A stretch of 64,000 bases of DNA from Streptomyces camponoticapitis (GTDB lineage Bacteria; Actinomycetota; Actinomycetes; Streptomycetales; Streptomycetaceae): the NCBI RefSeq assembly GCF_014646115.1, contig NZ_BMMV01000003.1, positions 154,770 through 218,769 on the forward strand. Direction: 5' to 3'. The number at the start of each line of letters is the position of its first letter. The first letter of the stretch is position 1. This document shows positions 1 through 7,755 of the stretch, one piece after another. The notes under the pieces were generated by a model. The model was not told the origin of the DNA and ran no database searches. It worked only from the letters and a program-made list of their open reading frames with translations. The translations under genes were made by a program, and so were the position numbers.

Positions 1-265
1 GAGACTTCCCCTTGTGTGTCGGCCGGCCGACTCCGGCCGACTCGTGCGAGTCTGTGATGTCCCCCGCGTTCTCGGCCTCCTCCCGGCCGGTCTCGCTGGC
101 GACATGAGAAACATACGGCGGCACCAGGTCACCCGGCATGGGCCCCAAGGCCCAACCCCAGGCCCAACCAGCGCATTGGGCCCTCGCTCCGGACGTCCTG
201 GGATTCGCACGCCATGAATATCGGCACGTCACGGGGCAATAACGGGATACCGAGCCGGACATGAG
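1..265. other. host flank left of the prophage, no gene recognised
   Basis: This is chromosomal DNA lying 3' of the interrupted tRNA-Ile gene. No convincing coding frame is visible; the one frame open across bases 14-217 has no recognisable motif and no ribosome-binding site. Short GGCCCAA repeats occur around 145-180. The tRNA-Ala gene that often follows tRNA-Ile in Streptomyces is not present in these bases and may lie further left. Confidence 0.6.
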
Positions 266-269
266 GAAA

Positions 270-297
270 GCCCGGCAACTCCTGAGAGCTGCCGGGC
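270..297 (-). terminator. host copy of the tRNA-Ile terminator hairpin
   Basis: Arms GCCCGGCAACTC and GAGCTGCCGGGC can form a 12-bp stem around a CTGA loop, read on the minus strand after tRNA-Ile in the uninfected chromosome. One base differs from the phage copy (A278 instead of G); on the minus-strand RNA this leaves a G-U wobble, so the stem survives. A short pyrimidine run follows. Confidence 0.6.
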
Positions 298-321
298 TTC
301 CGACCTGCGATCCAACTGCTG

Positions 322-364
322 TGGGGCTAACAGGATTTGAACCTGTGGCCTCATCCTTATCAGG
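322..364 (-). pseudogene. 3' half of tRNA-Ile left at attL
   Basis: These 43 bases match the last 43 bases of the complete tRNA-Ile(GAU) at 57345-57418, covering part of the anticodon arm, the T arm and the acceptor 3' strand. The sequence diverges right after base 364, so the 5' half is missing and no tRNA can be made. It is the remnant displaced by phage integration. Confidence 0.95.
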
Positions 365-420
365 ACTCTCGTCTAAGTCCGCCTGCTCCCCTGGTCAGCG
401 CTGTGCGGCTCTGACCAGCG

Positions 421-460
421 TCTACATCGCTCTACACGGACCGGCACACCCTCTACACGG
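421..460 (+). promoter_or_regulatory. candidate integrase arm-type sites at attL
   Basis: TCTACA-type repeats occur in tandem between the core and the integrase gene: TCTACATCG at 421-429, TCTACACGG at 431-439 and TCTACACGG at 452-460. The same TCTACA word appears at attR as the palindrome TCTACACCGTGTAGA (57179-57193) and inverted at 57285-57290. Tyrosine integrases bind short repeated arm sites flanking the core, so these are the best candidates; binding is inferred. Confidence 0.5.
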
Positions 461-509
461 GCCAGCACGGGTACCCGCTGGGGGAATTCTGGGGGAGTCC
501 TGGGGGAGC

Positions 510-1877
510 TCACGCCACCAGCCGCAGGCGCTGACCCTGCCCCCTCTTCTTGTCCTCCAGCGCAGCCAGGACCTGGCCGGCCACGTTCGCCGCCGCGTGC
601 GTGTAGAGCCATGTCACCGCAGCTCCGCGCTCATGCCCGAGGACCTCCTGGACCAGGACCTCGGGCATCCCGAGAGCATGGAGGCGTGAGGCGAAGGCGT
701 CCCGCTGGTCCCGCCACTCCGGCCACCAGTCCGTCCTCTTCTTCTCCACCGCGCGCGGTCGCCCTGTCGCGTCGTTCATCTCCTGGACCGTGACGACCTT
801 GACCGTCGGTCGGGCGACTCCGGCCCGCTGGATCGCCTTGACCCACGCCCGGTGCACACCGGAGCGGCGGACCGGCGACCGATGCGGCTTGCCCTCCCGG
901 TTCATCCGGTTGCGTCCGTGGAAGACGAGCTCCTCCTCGCGCATGCCGTCGTCCGGCTCGGACACCGCGAAGCTTGCTCCGGGCTCCTGGTCCAGGAGGT
1001 CACGGAGTACCCGTGCAGCCAGACCGGTCAGCGGTACGGTGCGCATTCCCGCGTAGCTCTTCGGGTACTTCTTCCGCTTGACCTTGCCCCTCGGCTCGAT
1101 GAGGACTTCGCGGACGTGGAGCATGCGGGCCTCCAGGTCGACGCGGCACCATCGCAGCCCGGCCAGCTCCCCGAATCTAAGGCCCGTTTCCTGCGCGAGG
1201 ATCTGCAAGGCGTGCATGTGCTTCGGCAGGTTGGCGCGGACGAGCCAGAGCTGGGCGTACGTCGGCGGGCGCTTCTCCTCCGGGTGCTTCGGGGGAATCG
1301 GCGGGAGCTTGATGCCCTCCGCCGGGTTATAGGGGACACGCCTGTCCCGCCGGGCGGCTTCCAGCATCCTGTCCAGGACCTGGAAGACCTTCGTCACCGA
1401 CGACGCCGCCAGCGGACCGCCGTTCTTGTCGTGCAGCTCGTTCACCCACGTCTGGATGCCGAGCCAGTCGAGCTCGTACAGCGCCAGCGACCCGAACTTG
1501 GGAGCGATGTGGTTCGTGTATGCGCCGTGGTCGCGCTGGAGCGTGATCTCCTCCCCCGTCTGCGTCGGCCACCAAATACGGTGCCAGACGCACAAGGTGA
1601 TCTCGCTGCGGGAGGGGTCGATCCACTCCCGTTTGCGGATCATGGTGCGCGTCTCCTCGAGGAAGGCGACGGCTTCGTCATAGGACGGCTTGAGCTTGCT
1701 GAGGGGCTTTCCGCCCGGTGCTGTGTAGCGGGCCTCCCACGAGCCGGTGTGCTCCGTGGCAGGCGGCCGGTTCCCCGGGTACTTCCTGAGGCATGGCGGG
1801 CAGCCGCATTTCATTGACGGGCTGGGCCGCGGATTGTTGGTCTGTCGGGTCGTCTTCTTCGTTGGCGTACGCACCAC
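510..1877 (-). CDS. int: phage integrase, tyrosine recombinase
   Basis: A 455-residue site-specific recombinase that would integrate and excise the phage at tRNA-Ile. An N-terminal Cys cluster (CGCPPC, residues 24-29) and a SAM-like core-binding region (about 90-200) precede the catalytic domain. Catalytic residues visible are R234 (TGLRFGE), R392 in box II, H415 (LGHERG) and the nucleophile Y425 (WLYTHA). Box II reads R389-D-Q-R392 instead of the usual H-x-x-R, a basic substitution at the first position. The gene points toward attL and its stop lies 146 bp from the core. The start is the first ATG after the 1893-2132 gene. Confidence 0.95.
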   Translation of the reverse strand: MVRTPTKKTTRQTNNPRPSPSMKCGCPPCLRKYPGNRPPATEHTGSWEARYTAPGGKPLSKLKPSYDEAVAFLEETRTMIRKREWIDPSRSEITLCVWHRIWWPTQTGEEITLQRDHGAYTNHIAPKFGSLALYELDWLGIQTWVNELHDKNGGPLAASSVTKVFQVLDRMLEAARRDRRVPYNPAEGIKLPPIPPKHPEEKRPPTYAQLWLVRANLPKHMHALQILAQETGLRFGELAGLRWCRVDLEARMLHVREVLIEPRGKVKRKKYPKSYAGMRTVPLTGLAARVLRDLLDQEPGASFAVSEPDDGMREEELVFHGRNRMNREGKPHRSPVRRSGVHRAWVKAIQRAGVARPTVKVVTVQEMNDATGRPRAVEKKRTDWWPEWRDQRDAFASRLHALGMPEVLVQEVLGHERGAAVTWLYTHAAANVAGQVLAALEDKKRGQGQRLRLVA

Positions 1878-1892
1878 GTTGTACCTGCCTGA

Positions 1893-2132
1893 TCAGGGTG
1901 TGGGTGCGCCGGTGGTGCTGTGCGGGAGGTCGGGCTCGGTGGGGAGCTCGATCGGGTCACCGCAGAAGCAGCGGAGGCCGGCGCCGGTGGTCGGGGCGCC
2001 GAGGTCGGACAGGAGTGCGCGCAGTTCCATGATCAGGTCGTGTGGGTGGGTGCCCCGTTGGACGGAGATGGTGATCTCGTCCGGGTCCCAGACTGCGGTC
2101 TCGTTCTGGCCATCAACCACGGCGATGAGCAT
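1893..2132 (-). CDS. small protein upstream of the integrase, function unknown
   Basis: A 79-residue protein ending 15 bp before the integrase start and read in the same direction, so probably co-transcribed with it. The ATG at 2132 is preceded by a GGGGGGA purine run 11 bases upstream; a GTG at 2159 would add nine residues but lacks a ribosome-binding site. It has a predicted beta-rich N-terminus (ATG-LIAVVDGQNETAVW), then a helix and a CFCGDPIELP ending. No family is recognised. Its position suggests a recombination directionality or integrase-associated role, which is only a guess. Confidence 0.55.
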   Translation of the reverse strand: MLIAVVDGQNETAVWDPDEITISVQRGTHPHDLIMELRALLSDLGAPTTGAGLRCFCGDPIELPTEPDLPHSTTGAPTP

Positions 2133-2306
2133 GCACACAGGTGTCCCCCCAGAGATCACGATGGCTGGAAACCGCAGCGGGAAGACAGCGGGAATTGGAG
2201 ATTACGCCTGTGTGCGTCTTGTGGAGACAGGTTCGGATTTTTAGTTGAAAGCTCCTTCCATTCAGCGAATTGCCACCAAAATCCAGACATACTTAGGCAA
2301 CCCTTA

Positions 2307-2717
2307 CTATTTCCCCGAACCCATGGTTCCGCGCAGCAGCTCCGCATGCTGAATCAGCGCGCGCTGCCCCTGAACAGGAAGGCTCCGATAGATATCGAGA
2401 AGCTTCCGCTCACGCTCCTCGACCGCCGGCCCGGGAACCGGTCGGCCACTGGCCTCGACCATCTGTCGTGGAGTTACATCCGCGCCCCAGCCACGCAGGG
2501 CGTCCGCGAGAAGCCGGAGGTCGTCCATCTTGATGCGCGATGTACCGCGCGTACGTGTCAGCCAGCTGTTGAGGCGCGAGTAGTTGATGCCCGTCTGGGT
2601 CGCCAGCTCCTTCTGCTCGCGCCCCGTCTCGGCAAGGAGACGGAGGAGTAGCGCAGGCAGATCCTCACCGTTGGGCGTGGGGCCCTCGGTGTTGGGGTCG
2701 TGCTGGCCGGTGGTCAC
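2307..2717 (-). CDS. XRE-family phage repressor candidate
   Basis: A 136-residue DNA-binding protein with a lambda-repressor-type helix-turn-helix at about 28-75 (LAETGREQKELATQTGINYS, then a basic recognition region) and a short C-terminal helical region (95-130). There is no peptidase domain, so cleavage-type induction like that of LexA is not evident. The GTG at 2717 is chosen because the frame upstream is noncoding operator DNA with repeats. It is divergent from the 2944-3405 gene, and a copy of the 25-bp repeat lies 28 bp upstream of its start, so it likely regulates itself and the early genes. Integrase-side position and orientation fit the immunity repressor. Confidence 0.75.
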   Translation of the reverse strand: MTTGQHDPNTEGPTPNGEDLPALLLRLLAETGREQKELATQTGINYSRLNSWLTRTRGTSRIKMDDLRLLADALRGWGADVTPRQMVEASGRPVPGPAVEERERKLLDIYRSLPVQGQRALIQHAELLRGTMGSGK

Positions 2718-2744
2718 AGAGAAGAGGATCGGGCATGCGGGTCT

Positions 2745-2769
2745 ACATCCGCAAGTAGAACGTGGATTG
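2745..2769. promoter_or_regulatory. operator-like repeat, copy 1
   Basis: First of three 25-bp direct repeats that start with ACATCC(A/G)CA and end with G(T/C)GGATT(G/C). Each is itself an inverted repeat of ATCC and GGAT arms. This copy lies just upstream of the repressor gene start at 2717 and would overlap its promoter. Confidence 0.7.
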
Positions 2770-2881
2770 TGCGGGCCCCTTCGGGGGACTGGCCGCAGCA
2801 CGCCTCTCGGTCTACACGCGCCCCTGTGCGCCCCCGCATGACGATCAACCGGACATGCCGCACAGACCGTTGCCTCAATCC

Positions 2882-2906
2882 ACATCCACATGTAGATTGT
2901 GGATTG
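2882..2906. promoter_or_regulatory. operator-like repeat, copy 2
   Basis: Second copy and the most symmetric: CAATCCACA at 2876-2884 is matched by TGTGGATTG at 2898-2906 as a perfect 9-bp inverted repeat with a 13-bp spacer. It lies 37 bp upstream of the ATG of the double-HTH gene at 2944, where it would cover that gene's promoter. Confidence 0.75.
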
Positions 2907-2943
2907 CGGGATCACAGGGACCCCGCAGTAACCGAGGTTCACC

Positions 2944-3405
2944 ATGCGCCGATTGGACAAGGGAGTGCCCCTCCGGGCCGCGATGGCAGCGGCCGGCCTG
3001 GACATTCCCACCCTCGCAGCCAAGACGGGCCTGAGTAAGACACTCATCGGCTTCACCGTCGGCAAGGGCCGTTCCGCTCGCGAAAATTGCAGCGACCGCA
3101 CGGCCGAGCTCATCGCCAAGGCACTCGAAGTGGAGGTTGACGCTCTCTTCGAGGTCGTTAATTTCACGCTCACTGAATCCACATCCACACGTGGAACGCG
3201 GATTCTGGCGAGTCGATCGCCGCTGCCGGACCGCCTTATGGACCAGCAGGAGCTCGCACGGTTTCTCAAGAAGTCGTCGACGTGGATCGACCGGCAGATC
3301 CGGATGAATCCGGAATGGCCGGGCCTGATTTACGCGGGCCGCGCCCGCCGGTTCGACCCGTACGCCGTCGTCGACGGCCTGCGCCCCGAGCGCACCTCTG
3401 CCTGA
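2944..3405 (+). CDS. two-domain DNA-binding protein: XRE-like HTH plus excisionase-like HTH
   Basis: A 153-residue protein divergent from the repressor, in the position of Cro. Residues 1-70 form an XRE-like helix-turn-helix (IPTLAAKTGLSKTLIGFTVG). Residues 98-150 resemble a small winged-helix/excisionase domain (MDQQELARFLKKSSTWIDRQ, then the AGRARRFDP beta hairpin). The linker between them is encoded by DNA containing the third operator repeat (3181-3205). An internal ATG at 3239 could give a separate 55-residue excisionase-like protein, so the gene may be a fusion or may have a second internal start. Confidence 0.8.
   Translation: MRRLDKGVPLRAAMAAAGLDIPTLAAKTGLSKTLIGFTVGKGRSARENCSDRTAELIAKALEVEVDALFEVVNFTLTESTSTRGTRILASRSPLPDRLMDQQELARFLKKSSTWIDRQIRMNPEWPGLIYAGRARRFDPYAVVDGLRPERTSA
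3181..3205. promoter_or_regulatory. operator-like repeat, copy 3, inside coding sequence
   Basis: Third copy, with GAATCC (3175-3180) and GGATTC (3200-3205) as outer arms and CCAC/GTGG as inner arms. It lies inside the coding region of the double-HTH gene, just after an AT-rich stretch (TTAATTTCA at 3159-3167) and 34 bp before an in-frame ATG at 3239. This suggests an internal regulated start. Confidence 0.65.
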
Positions 3406-3488
3406 CACATGCGCGGGGTCGCCCCGCACGCCAGCACCAGGCGACCCCGACCGACCACACACCACCCGAACAGAACAGGAGGCGGGCC

Positions 3489-4088
3489 TTGAAACCACAG
3501 GCTAGCCCCAAGATCCAGCAGCCGGGAGTGGCCGAGCCGGAGATCCTCCGTCTCGCCCGCACCGGCGACAGCAAGGCATTTGCCGCGCTGTACAACGAGC
3601 ACCACGAGACGGTGTCCCGGTACATCATGTTCCGCGTCCGTGACCGGCACCTCGCGGAAGACCTGACGTCGGAGACGTTCCTCCGCGCACTGCGTCGCAT
3701 CTCCACCTTCAGCTGGCAGGGCCGCGACATCGGGGCCTGGCTGGTCACGATCGCCCGGAACATCGTCGCCGACTACTACAAGTCGAGCCGGTTCCGGCTG
3801 GAGTGGCCCACCGGCGAAATGCGCGACATGGACCAGATGGTCGGGGATTCTGCTGACGTCGCCCTCGACACCCTGGCCAAGTCTGACGTGCGCGAGATCG
3901 TCCGGACGGCCGTGGCCCGCCTCAACACGCGTCAGGCGACCGTGATCCGACTCCGGTACCTGGAAGAGCGCTCGATCACTGAGACGGCCGCCGCGCTGAA
4001 CACGACGACCGGCGCTGTCAAAACGATGACCTTGCGCGCCATGCAGAACCTTCAGCACTCGCTGATCGACATGCGAGGTGTGGCATGA
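3489..4088 (+). CDS. ECF-type RNA polymerase sigma factor
   Basis: A 199-residue extracytoplasmic-function sigma factor. Region 2 is at about 20-95 (LYNEHHETVSRYIMFRVRDR, then HLAEDLTSETFLRAL) and region 4 at 140-195 (TRQATVIRLRYLEERSITET, with the AVKTMTLRAMQNL recognition helix). It starts at TTG 3489, which has a perfect AGGAGG at 3477-3482 spaced six bases; there is no other ribosome-binding site in the longer open frame. It is the first gene of the early operon and overlaps the next gene by four bases. No anti-sigma factor is adjacent. It could redirect host polymerase to phage promoters; the target promoters are unknown. Confidence 0.9.
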   Translation: MKPQASPKIQQPGVAEPEILRLARTGDSKAFAALYNEHHETVSRYIMFRVRDRHLAEDLTSETFLRALRRISTFSWQGRDIGAWLVTIARNIVADYYKSSRFRLEWPTGEMRDMDQMVGDSADVALDTLAKSDVREIVRTAVARLNTRQATVIRLRYLEERSITETAAALNTTTGAVKTMTLRAMQNLQHSLIDMRGVA

Positions 4089-4870
4089 ACAAGAACATTC
4101 CCCACGTCATCGCCACGATTCGCGAGGTCACCGGTTTCACGCCGGACGCCGCGAATGCCCTCGCGCAGGCGCTCAACAAGGCCGGCCTCCTGGCCGACCG
4201 GTTCGCCACGGCTGGGATTGTCCTGCGTAAGCACTCGGCGACCGGGACCTGGACTCGCCAGGCCACGGCCGCCGTACGGCCGGTGACCGAGCTGGAGCAG
4301 CAGACGGCTGCCTGGGATGCCTCGTGCGCCAGGGCGACGGTGCTTGCCGAGAAGATCGAGCGGGAGTGCGCGGAGGGCACCGGCTTGATGAGCGTCCGTA
4401 CGGACGGCGATCGGCTCCTTGTATCTGTGCAGGTCACCGAGGCTGGACAGTGGGCTTCCTGGCGCACGTACCTCGGAATCACCGTGGACGTTCCGCAGAC
4501 TCTCCCCTACGCGTATTGCGGTGAGGGGCACCGTGACGGTGTTTCCGTCAGCGTCCTCGCGTACGACGCTCCGCAGGTCGAGGCGAGGTTCACGGCTGCG
4601 GCGAGGATGCCGTACCGGCACGGGGGCCAGCTGTACGACCTGGCGCTCCCTCAGCGCGACTCGTCCGGCGCGGTGTGGGACTTCCACAGCACGCGTACGG
4701 ACGGGATGCCGATGCTGTCGATGCGTGGCGTAGACCCGTCGGCCGCCCCGGTTCCGCTGTCGAACGTGGTGTACCACGTGGGTCCGCTGGTGGCCGTGCG
4801 CGAGCAGCTGCCCGTGCCGACCGTGCGCGAGGCCCCCCAGGTCGCTGCCGGTGCGGAGGTGTCGGCATGA
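4085..4870 (+). CDS. early protein of unknown function (Streptomyces-type BN159_2729-like)
   Basis: A 261-residue soluble protein translationally coupled to the sigma factor through an ATGA overlap. It opens with a helical segment (TIREVTGFTPDAANALAQAL) and continues into a beta-rich body with no catalytic motif that I recognise. The length and opening resemble the actinobacterial family that NCBI names BN159_2729, recalled from memory and not checked. Its fixed place after the sigma factor suggests a linked role, but nothing in the sequence shows binding to it. Confidence 0.7.
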   Translation: MNKNIPHVIATIREVTGFTPDAANALAQALNKAGLLADRFATAGIVLRKHSATGTWTRQATAAVRPVTELEQQTAAWDASCARATVLAEKIERECAEGTGLMSVRTDGDRLLVSVQVTEAGQWASWRTYLGITVDVPQTLPYAYCGEGHRDGVSVSVLAYDAPQVEARFTAAARMPYRHGGQLYDLALPQRDSSGAVWDFHSTRTDGMPMLSMRGVDPSAAPVPLSNVVYHVGPLVAVREQLPVPTVREAPQVAAGAEVSA

Positions 4871-5877
4871 GCACCGCGATGCCCCCGGAGCAGGACGAGA
4901 TCCGCGTCCGCATCAGCCTCGACCACTACGACCTGGCGCACCCGGGCGACCGGCAGACGCAGGTGTACGTCACCGTGCCCGACGTCGTCCGCGTCTCCTA
5001 CATGCTGCCTGCCCACTTCTACGAGACCATGCGCGACCAGGCATGGGGCGAGGTCCTGGACCAGGCCCACGGCTACTACACAAGCGCCGTGTGGGCAGAC
5101 ACCGACGCGGCCTCGAAGGCGAAGCTGCGCGAGTGGCTCGGGGTCGACGAGCACCGCGACCAGCTCGCCGACGCTCACCGCCAGGACCACATCCGCCGTG
5201 ACCCGATCGCGCGCGGCCTTCAGACCGAAGTGGCAGTACTCAAAGCCACCGTCGCCGAGCTGGAGGCGCAGCGCGAGCGCCGTCGCGGTCGGCTGGTCGC
5301 CCTCCAGAACGACGCGACCAACATGCGGGGTGCCCTCTCTCCGAACGGCCAGCCGCGCCGAGTGCCGATGGAGCTGGGCGAGACGCTGACGCCGGCCGTC
5401 GAGTGGCTGATTGCCCGCGTCGCCGAGCTGGAAACCGCGGCGGGGGTGGAAAACGACACCCGCGAGGGCGAGTCCACTCCGCTGATCGTCTACCGGGCGG
5501 TCTACGAGCCACCTGGCCAGCCAATCCCGCTGGGCTGGTACACGACAACTGAGGCGGCACGAGCGCATTGCGAGACGGCGCTCAGGTTCGACAATCCGGC
5601 GCACGTGACGCTCGACCTGGACTGGATCGGCGACGAATCCGAACCTCTGGACCCCTGGGAGCTGGTTGCCGCCGTCGACGGCTCTGACGAGCAGCCCACG
5701 GGCTACGTCGTGACACCGATCGAGGTCGCTTCGACGTACGACCCGGACGCCGACGAGATGACCACCGCCGACCTCTTCACCGGCGACGAACTCCGCGAGA
5801 TGGACCAGGCGGACGAGGCACGGTTCGACGCAGAGGACGACGCCCGCAACGCGGCCGAGGCCGGTGAGGACGAGTGA
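4867..5877 (+). CDS. early protein with a central coiled coil, function unknown
   Basis: A 336-residue protein starting at an ATGA overlap with the previous gene. A coiled coil is evident at about 118-150 (LQTEVAVLKATVAELEAQRE and following). The C-terminus is strongly acidic (EMTTADLFTGDELREMDQAD, then repeated Asp/Glu). The order of a mixed N-terminus, coiled coil and acidic tail gives no family assignment. Confidence 0.75.
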   Translation: MSTAMPPEQDEIRVRISLDHYDLAHPGDRQTQVYVTVPDVVRVSYMLPAHFYETMRDQAWGEVLDQAHGYYTSAVWADTDAASKAKLREWLGVDEHRDQLADAHRQDHIRRDPIARGLQTEVAVLKATVAELEAQRERRRGRLVALQNDATNMRGALSPNGQPRRVPMELGETLTPAVEWLIARVAELETAAGVENDTREGESTPLIVYRAVYEPPGQPIPLGWYTTTEAARAHCETALRFDNPAHVTLDLDWIGDESEPLDPWELVAAVDGSDEQPTGYVVTPIEVASTYDPDADEMTTADLFTGDELREMDQADEARFDAEDDARNAAEAGEDE

Positions 5878-6167
5878 GCGCCTACACCCGTGCCTACCAG
5901 GGCCTCGTCCGGGGCGGCATGACACCCAACGAGGCCGCCCGCGTCCTCGCCGACCTGCGGCAGGACACCGGCACCGAACTGGGCACTGCCCTCCGGGTCC
6001 ACGCCGCCGAGCAGTACGCGCCCGCACCGGCCGACAGCCGGGCCATCCACCGGCGGAAGAAGGCGCAGTTCGGCGCGATGTGTCGCGGCGCCGACTGGAT
6101 CACCACGGCCGCCGCCGGCCCCAGCACCACCATCCCCGCACAGCGCAACACCGGGAGCACCACATGA
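5874..6167 (+). CDS. small early protein, function unknown
   Basis: A 97-residue basic protein with a GTG start overlapping the previous stop (GTGA) and a stop overlapping the next ATG. It has a helical N-terminus (YTRAYQGLVRGGMTPNEAAR) and an RRKK basic patch at about 60-63. The tight coupling on both sides supports it as a real gene. It may assist the ATPase encoded next, since the three genes are translationally linked; no family is recognised. Confidence 0.65.
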   Translation: MSAYTRAYQGLVRGGMTPNEAARVLADLRQDTGTELGTALRVHAAEQYAPAPADSRAIHRRKKAQFGAMCRGADWITTAAAGPSTTIPAQRNTGSTT

Positions 6168-7678
6168 CCACCTTCACCTTCGCCCCGGCGACCCGCGAGA
6201 CCGCCAAGGCCCGCATCGGTCTTCAAGGCCCCGGCGGCTCCGGCAAAACCAAGTCGGCCCTGCGCATGGCCGAGAAGCTCGCCGACGGCGGGCAGATCGG
6301 GCTCATCGACACCGAGCGTGAGAGCGCACTCAAATACGCCCCGGTCCCCGGCAAGCCCCACCTCGGCGGCCACGCTTTCGGGCACATGCCGATGACCGTG
6401 TGCAGCCCGGAGAACTTCATCGCGGCCGTCCGCGCCGCCGAGGACGCCGGGATCGCCGTGCTCATCGTGGACTCGTGGTCCCACTTTTGGGCGGGCAAGG
6501 GCGGCCTCCTCGCTCGCGTCGACCAGGAGTCGAAGAAGCCCGGTCACTACGGCGGCTCGTACACCGCGTGGGCTCCGGTCAACGACCTGGAGCAGGAAAT
6601 GCTCGACGCTCTCCTCGGCTTCCCTGGCCACGTCATCGTGACGATGCGCACAAAGAACGACTACGACATGCAGGGCAAGACCGTCACGAAGGTCGGCGTC
6701 AAGACGATCCAGCGTGAGGGCGCCGAGTACGAGTTCGACGTCATCATCGACATGGTCAAGGGCACCGGCACAGTCACCAAGACCCGGTACGACGGTCTCG
6801 ATGACCTGTCGGTCCATCACCCTGGCCCGGAGCTCGCAGAGACGATCCTGGAGCAGCTCGGTCAGGGCGTCGACCCCGTGACAGTCATCGTCGACGGAAT
6901 CGCCAACGCCGATCTCACGCTCGACGGCGTGCTTCAGCTCCAGGGGGACGCCGCCCGCCGGCGCCTGATGCAGACCGGGCTCCTGCACCCGGGCACCGGC
7001 ACCCCGACCACCATCGCCGCGCTGCTCCAGGAACGCCTGGGCGACATCGTCACCGGGCTCTTGGGCGACGAGGCATTGACGTACTCCGGTGCGCTCGACC
7101 TCTACCGCCGGGCGGACACCGGGAAGTGGTTGGGGGTGCCCCGGGCCCTTGAGTCGGGCGAGACGACGACGCTGGGCGACCTCATCAAGGAGCGCGGCAC
7201 GGCCCTCAAGCCCGCCGAGTCTTCCGCCGAGGCGACGACATCGCCCGCGGTGACGCCCGAGACGCCCAGCGAGACGCGGGAACGGGGGCTCCGCGCCGCG
7301 ATGGAGTCGGGACATCCCGAGGTCGAGGAGAGCGCGTTCCGAGAGCTCGTCGATCCCCCTTCGGAGGAGTCGGCTCCGGGCAAGCCCGAGGCCTCTGCCT
7401 CCGGACTGGCGACCAGCCCGCAGATGCGGAAGATCTTCGCCTCCTTCAAGGAGCTCGGGATCGCCGACGACCGCGAGCGGCGCCTCAAGGCAATCGGCCT
7501 GCTCATCGGCCGCCGGATCAGCACTCAGAACGAGCTCACCTTCGGCGAGGCGTCGCTGGTTGTCGAGGCGGTCGTCGAGTTCGAGGGCACGGCCGACGGC
7601 CCCGAGCGCTTCAAGGCGTACCTGAACGAGCTCCTGACGAAGGCCCAGGCCCGCGACCGCGAGCCCGCCACCGTCTGA
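6164..7678 (+). CDS. AAA/RecA-like ATPase, Sak4-type recombination protein
   Basis: A 504-residue P-loop ATPase. The Walker A motif GPGGSGKT is at 22-29 and Walker B IAVLIVDS at 97-104, followed by an aromatic WSHFW segment. This matches the phage Sak4-like nucleotide-binding proteins, which act with SSB in annealing and recombination. The core spans about 1-220; the rest is a longer-than-usual C-terminal extension rich in Glu/Ser with a helical ending (410-500), perhaps for partner binding. ATGA overlap with the preceding gene. An SSB gene lies downstream at 13439 in the same operon. Confidence 0.85.
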   Translation: MTTFTFAPATRETAKARIGLQGPGGSGKTKSALRMAEKLADGGQIGLIDTERESALKYAPVPGKPHLGGHAFGHMPMTVCSPENFIAAVRAAEDAGIAVLIVDSWSHFWAGKGGLLARVDQESKKPGHYGGSYTAWAPVNDLEQEMLDALLGFPGHVIVTMRTKNDYDMQGKTVTKVGVKTIQREGAEYEFDVIIDMVKGTGTVTKTRYDGLDDLSVHHPGPELAETILEQLGQGVDPVTVIVDGIANADLTLDGVLQLQGDAARRRLMQTGLLHPGTGTPTTIAALLQERLGDIVTGLLGDEALTYSGALDLYRRADTGKWLGVPRALESGETTTLGDLIKERGTALKPAESSAEATTSPAVTPETPSETRERGLRAAMESGHPEVEESAFRELVDPPSEESAPGKPEASASGLATSPQMRKIFASFKELGIADDRERRLKAIGLLIGRRISTQNELTFGEASLVVEAVVEFEGTADGPERFKAYLNELLTKAQARDREPATV

Positions 7679-7755
7679 CGGTCCACCACACCGCGGGGCC
7701 TGGCCGTCCACCCCCCGGCCGGGCCCCGCACCACCCAGAAAGGAGGAGCACCACA

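Larger units (their letters stand above)
266..364. repeat. attL: attL: left prophage attachment site
   Basis: Bases 266-364 repeat at 57289-57387 with only two mismatches (278 and 301). The stretch 302-364 is identical over 63 bp and contains the 3' half of tRNA-Ile. The two mismatches lie outside the identical core on the host side, so they mark sequence that was not exchanged. The integrase gene begins about 145 bp to the right, the usual arrangement for a tRNA-integrating phage. Confidence 0.95.

Noticed and set aside
14..217. Small gene in the left host flank
   Set aside because: No ribosome-binding site, no recognisable motif and poor codon bias.
322..364. A second working tRNA-Ile
   Set aside because: Only the 3' 43 bases are present, so no cloverleaf can form.
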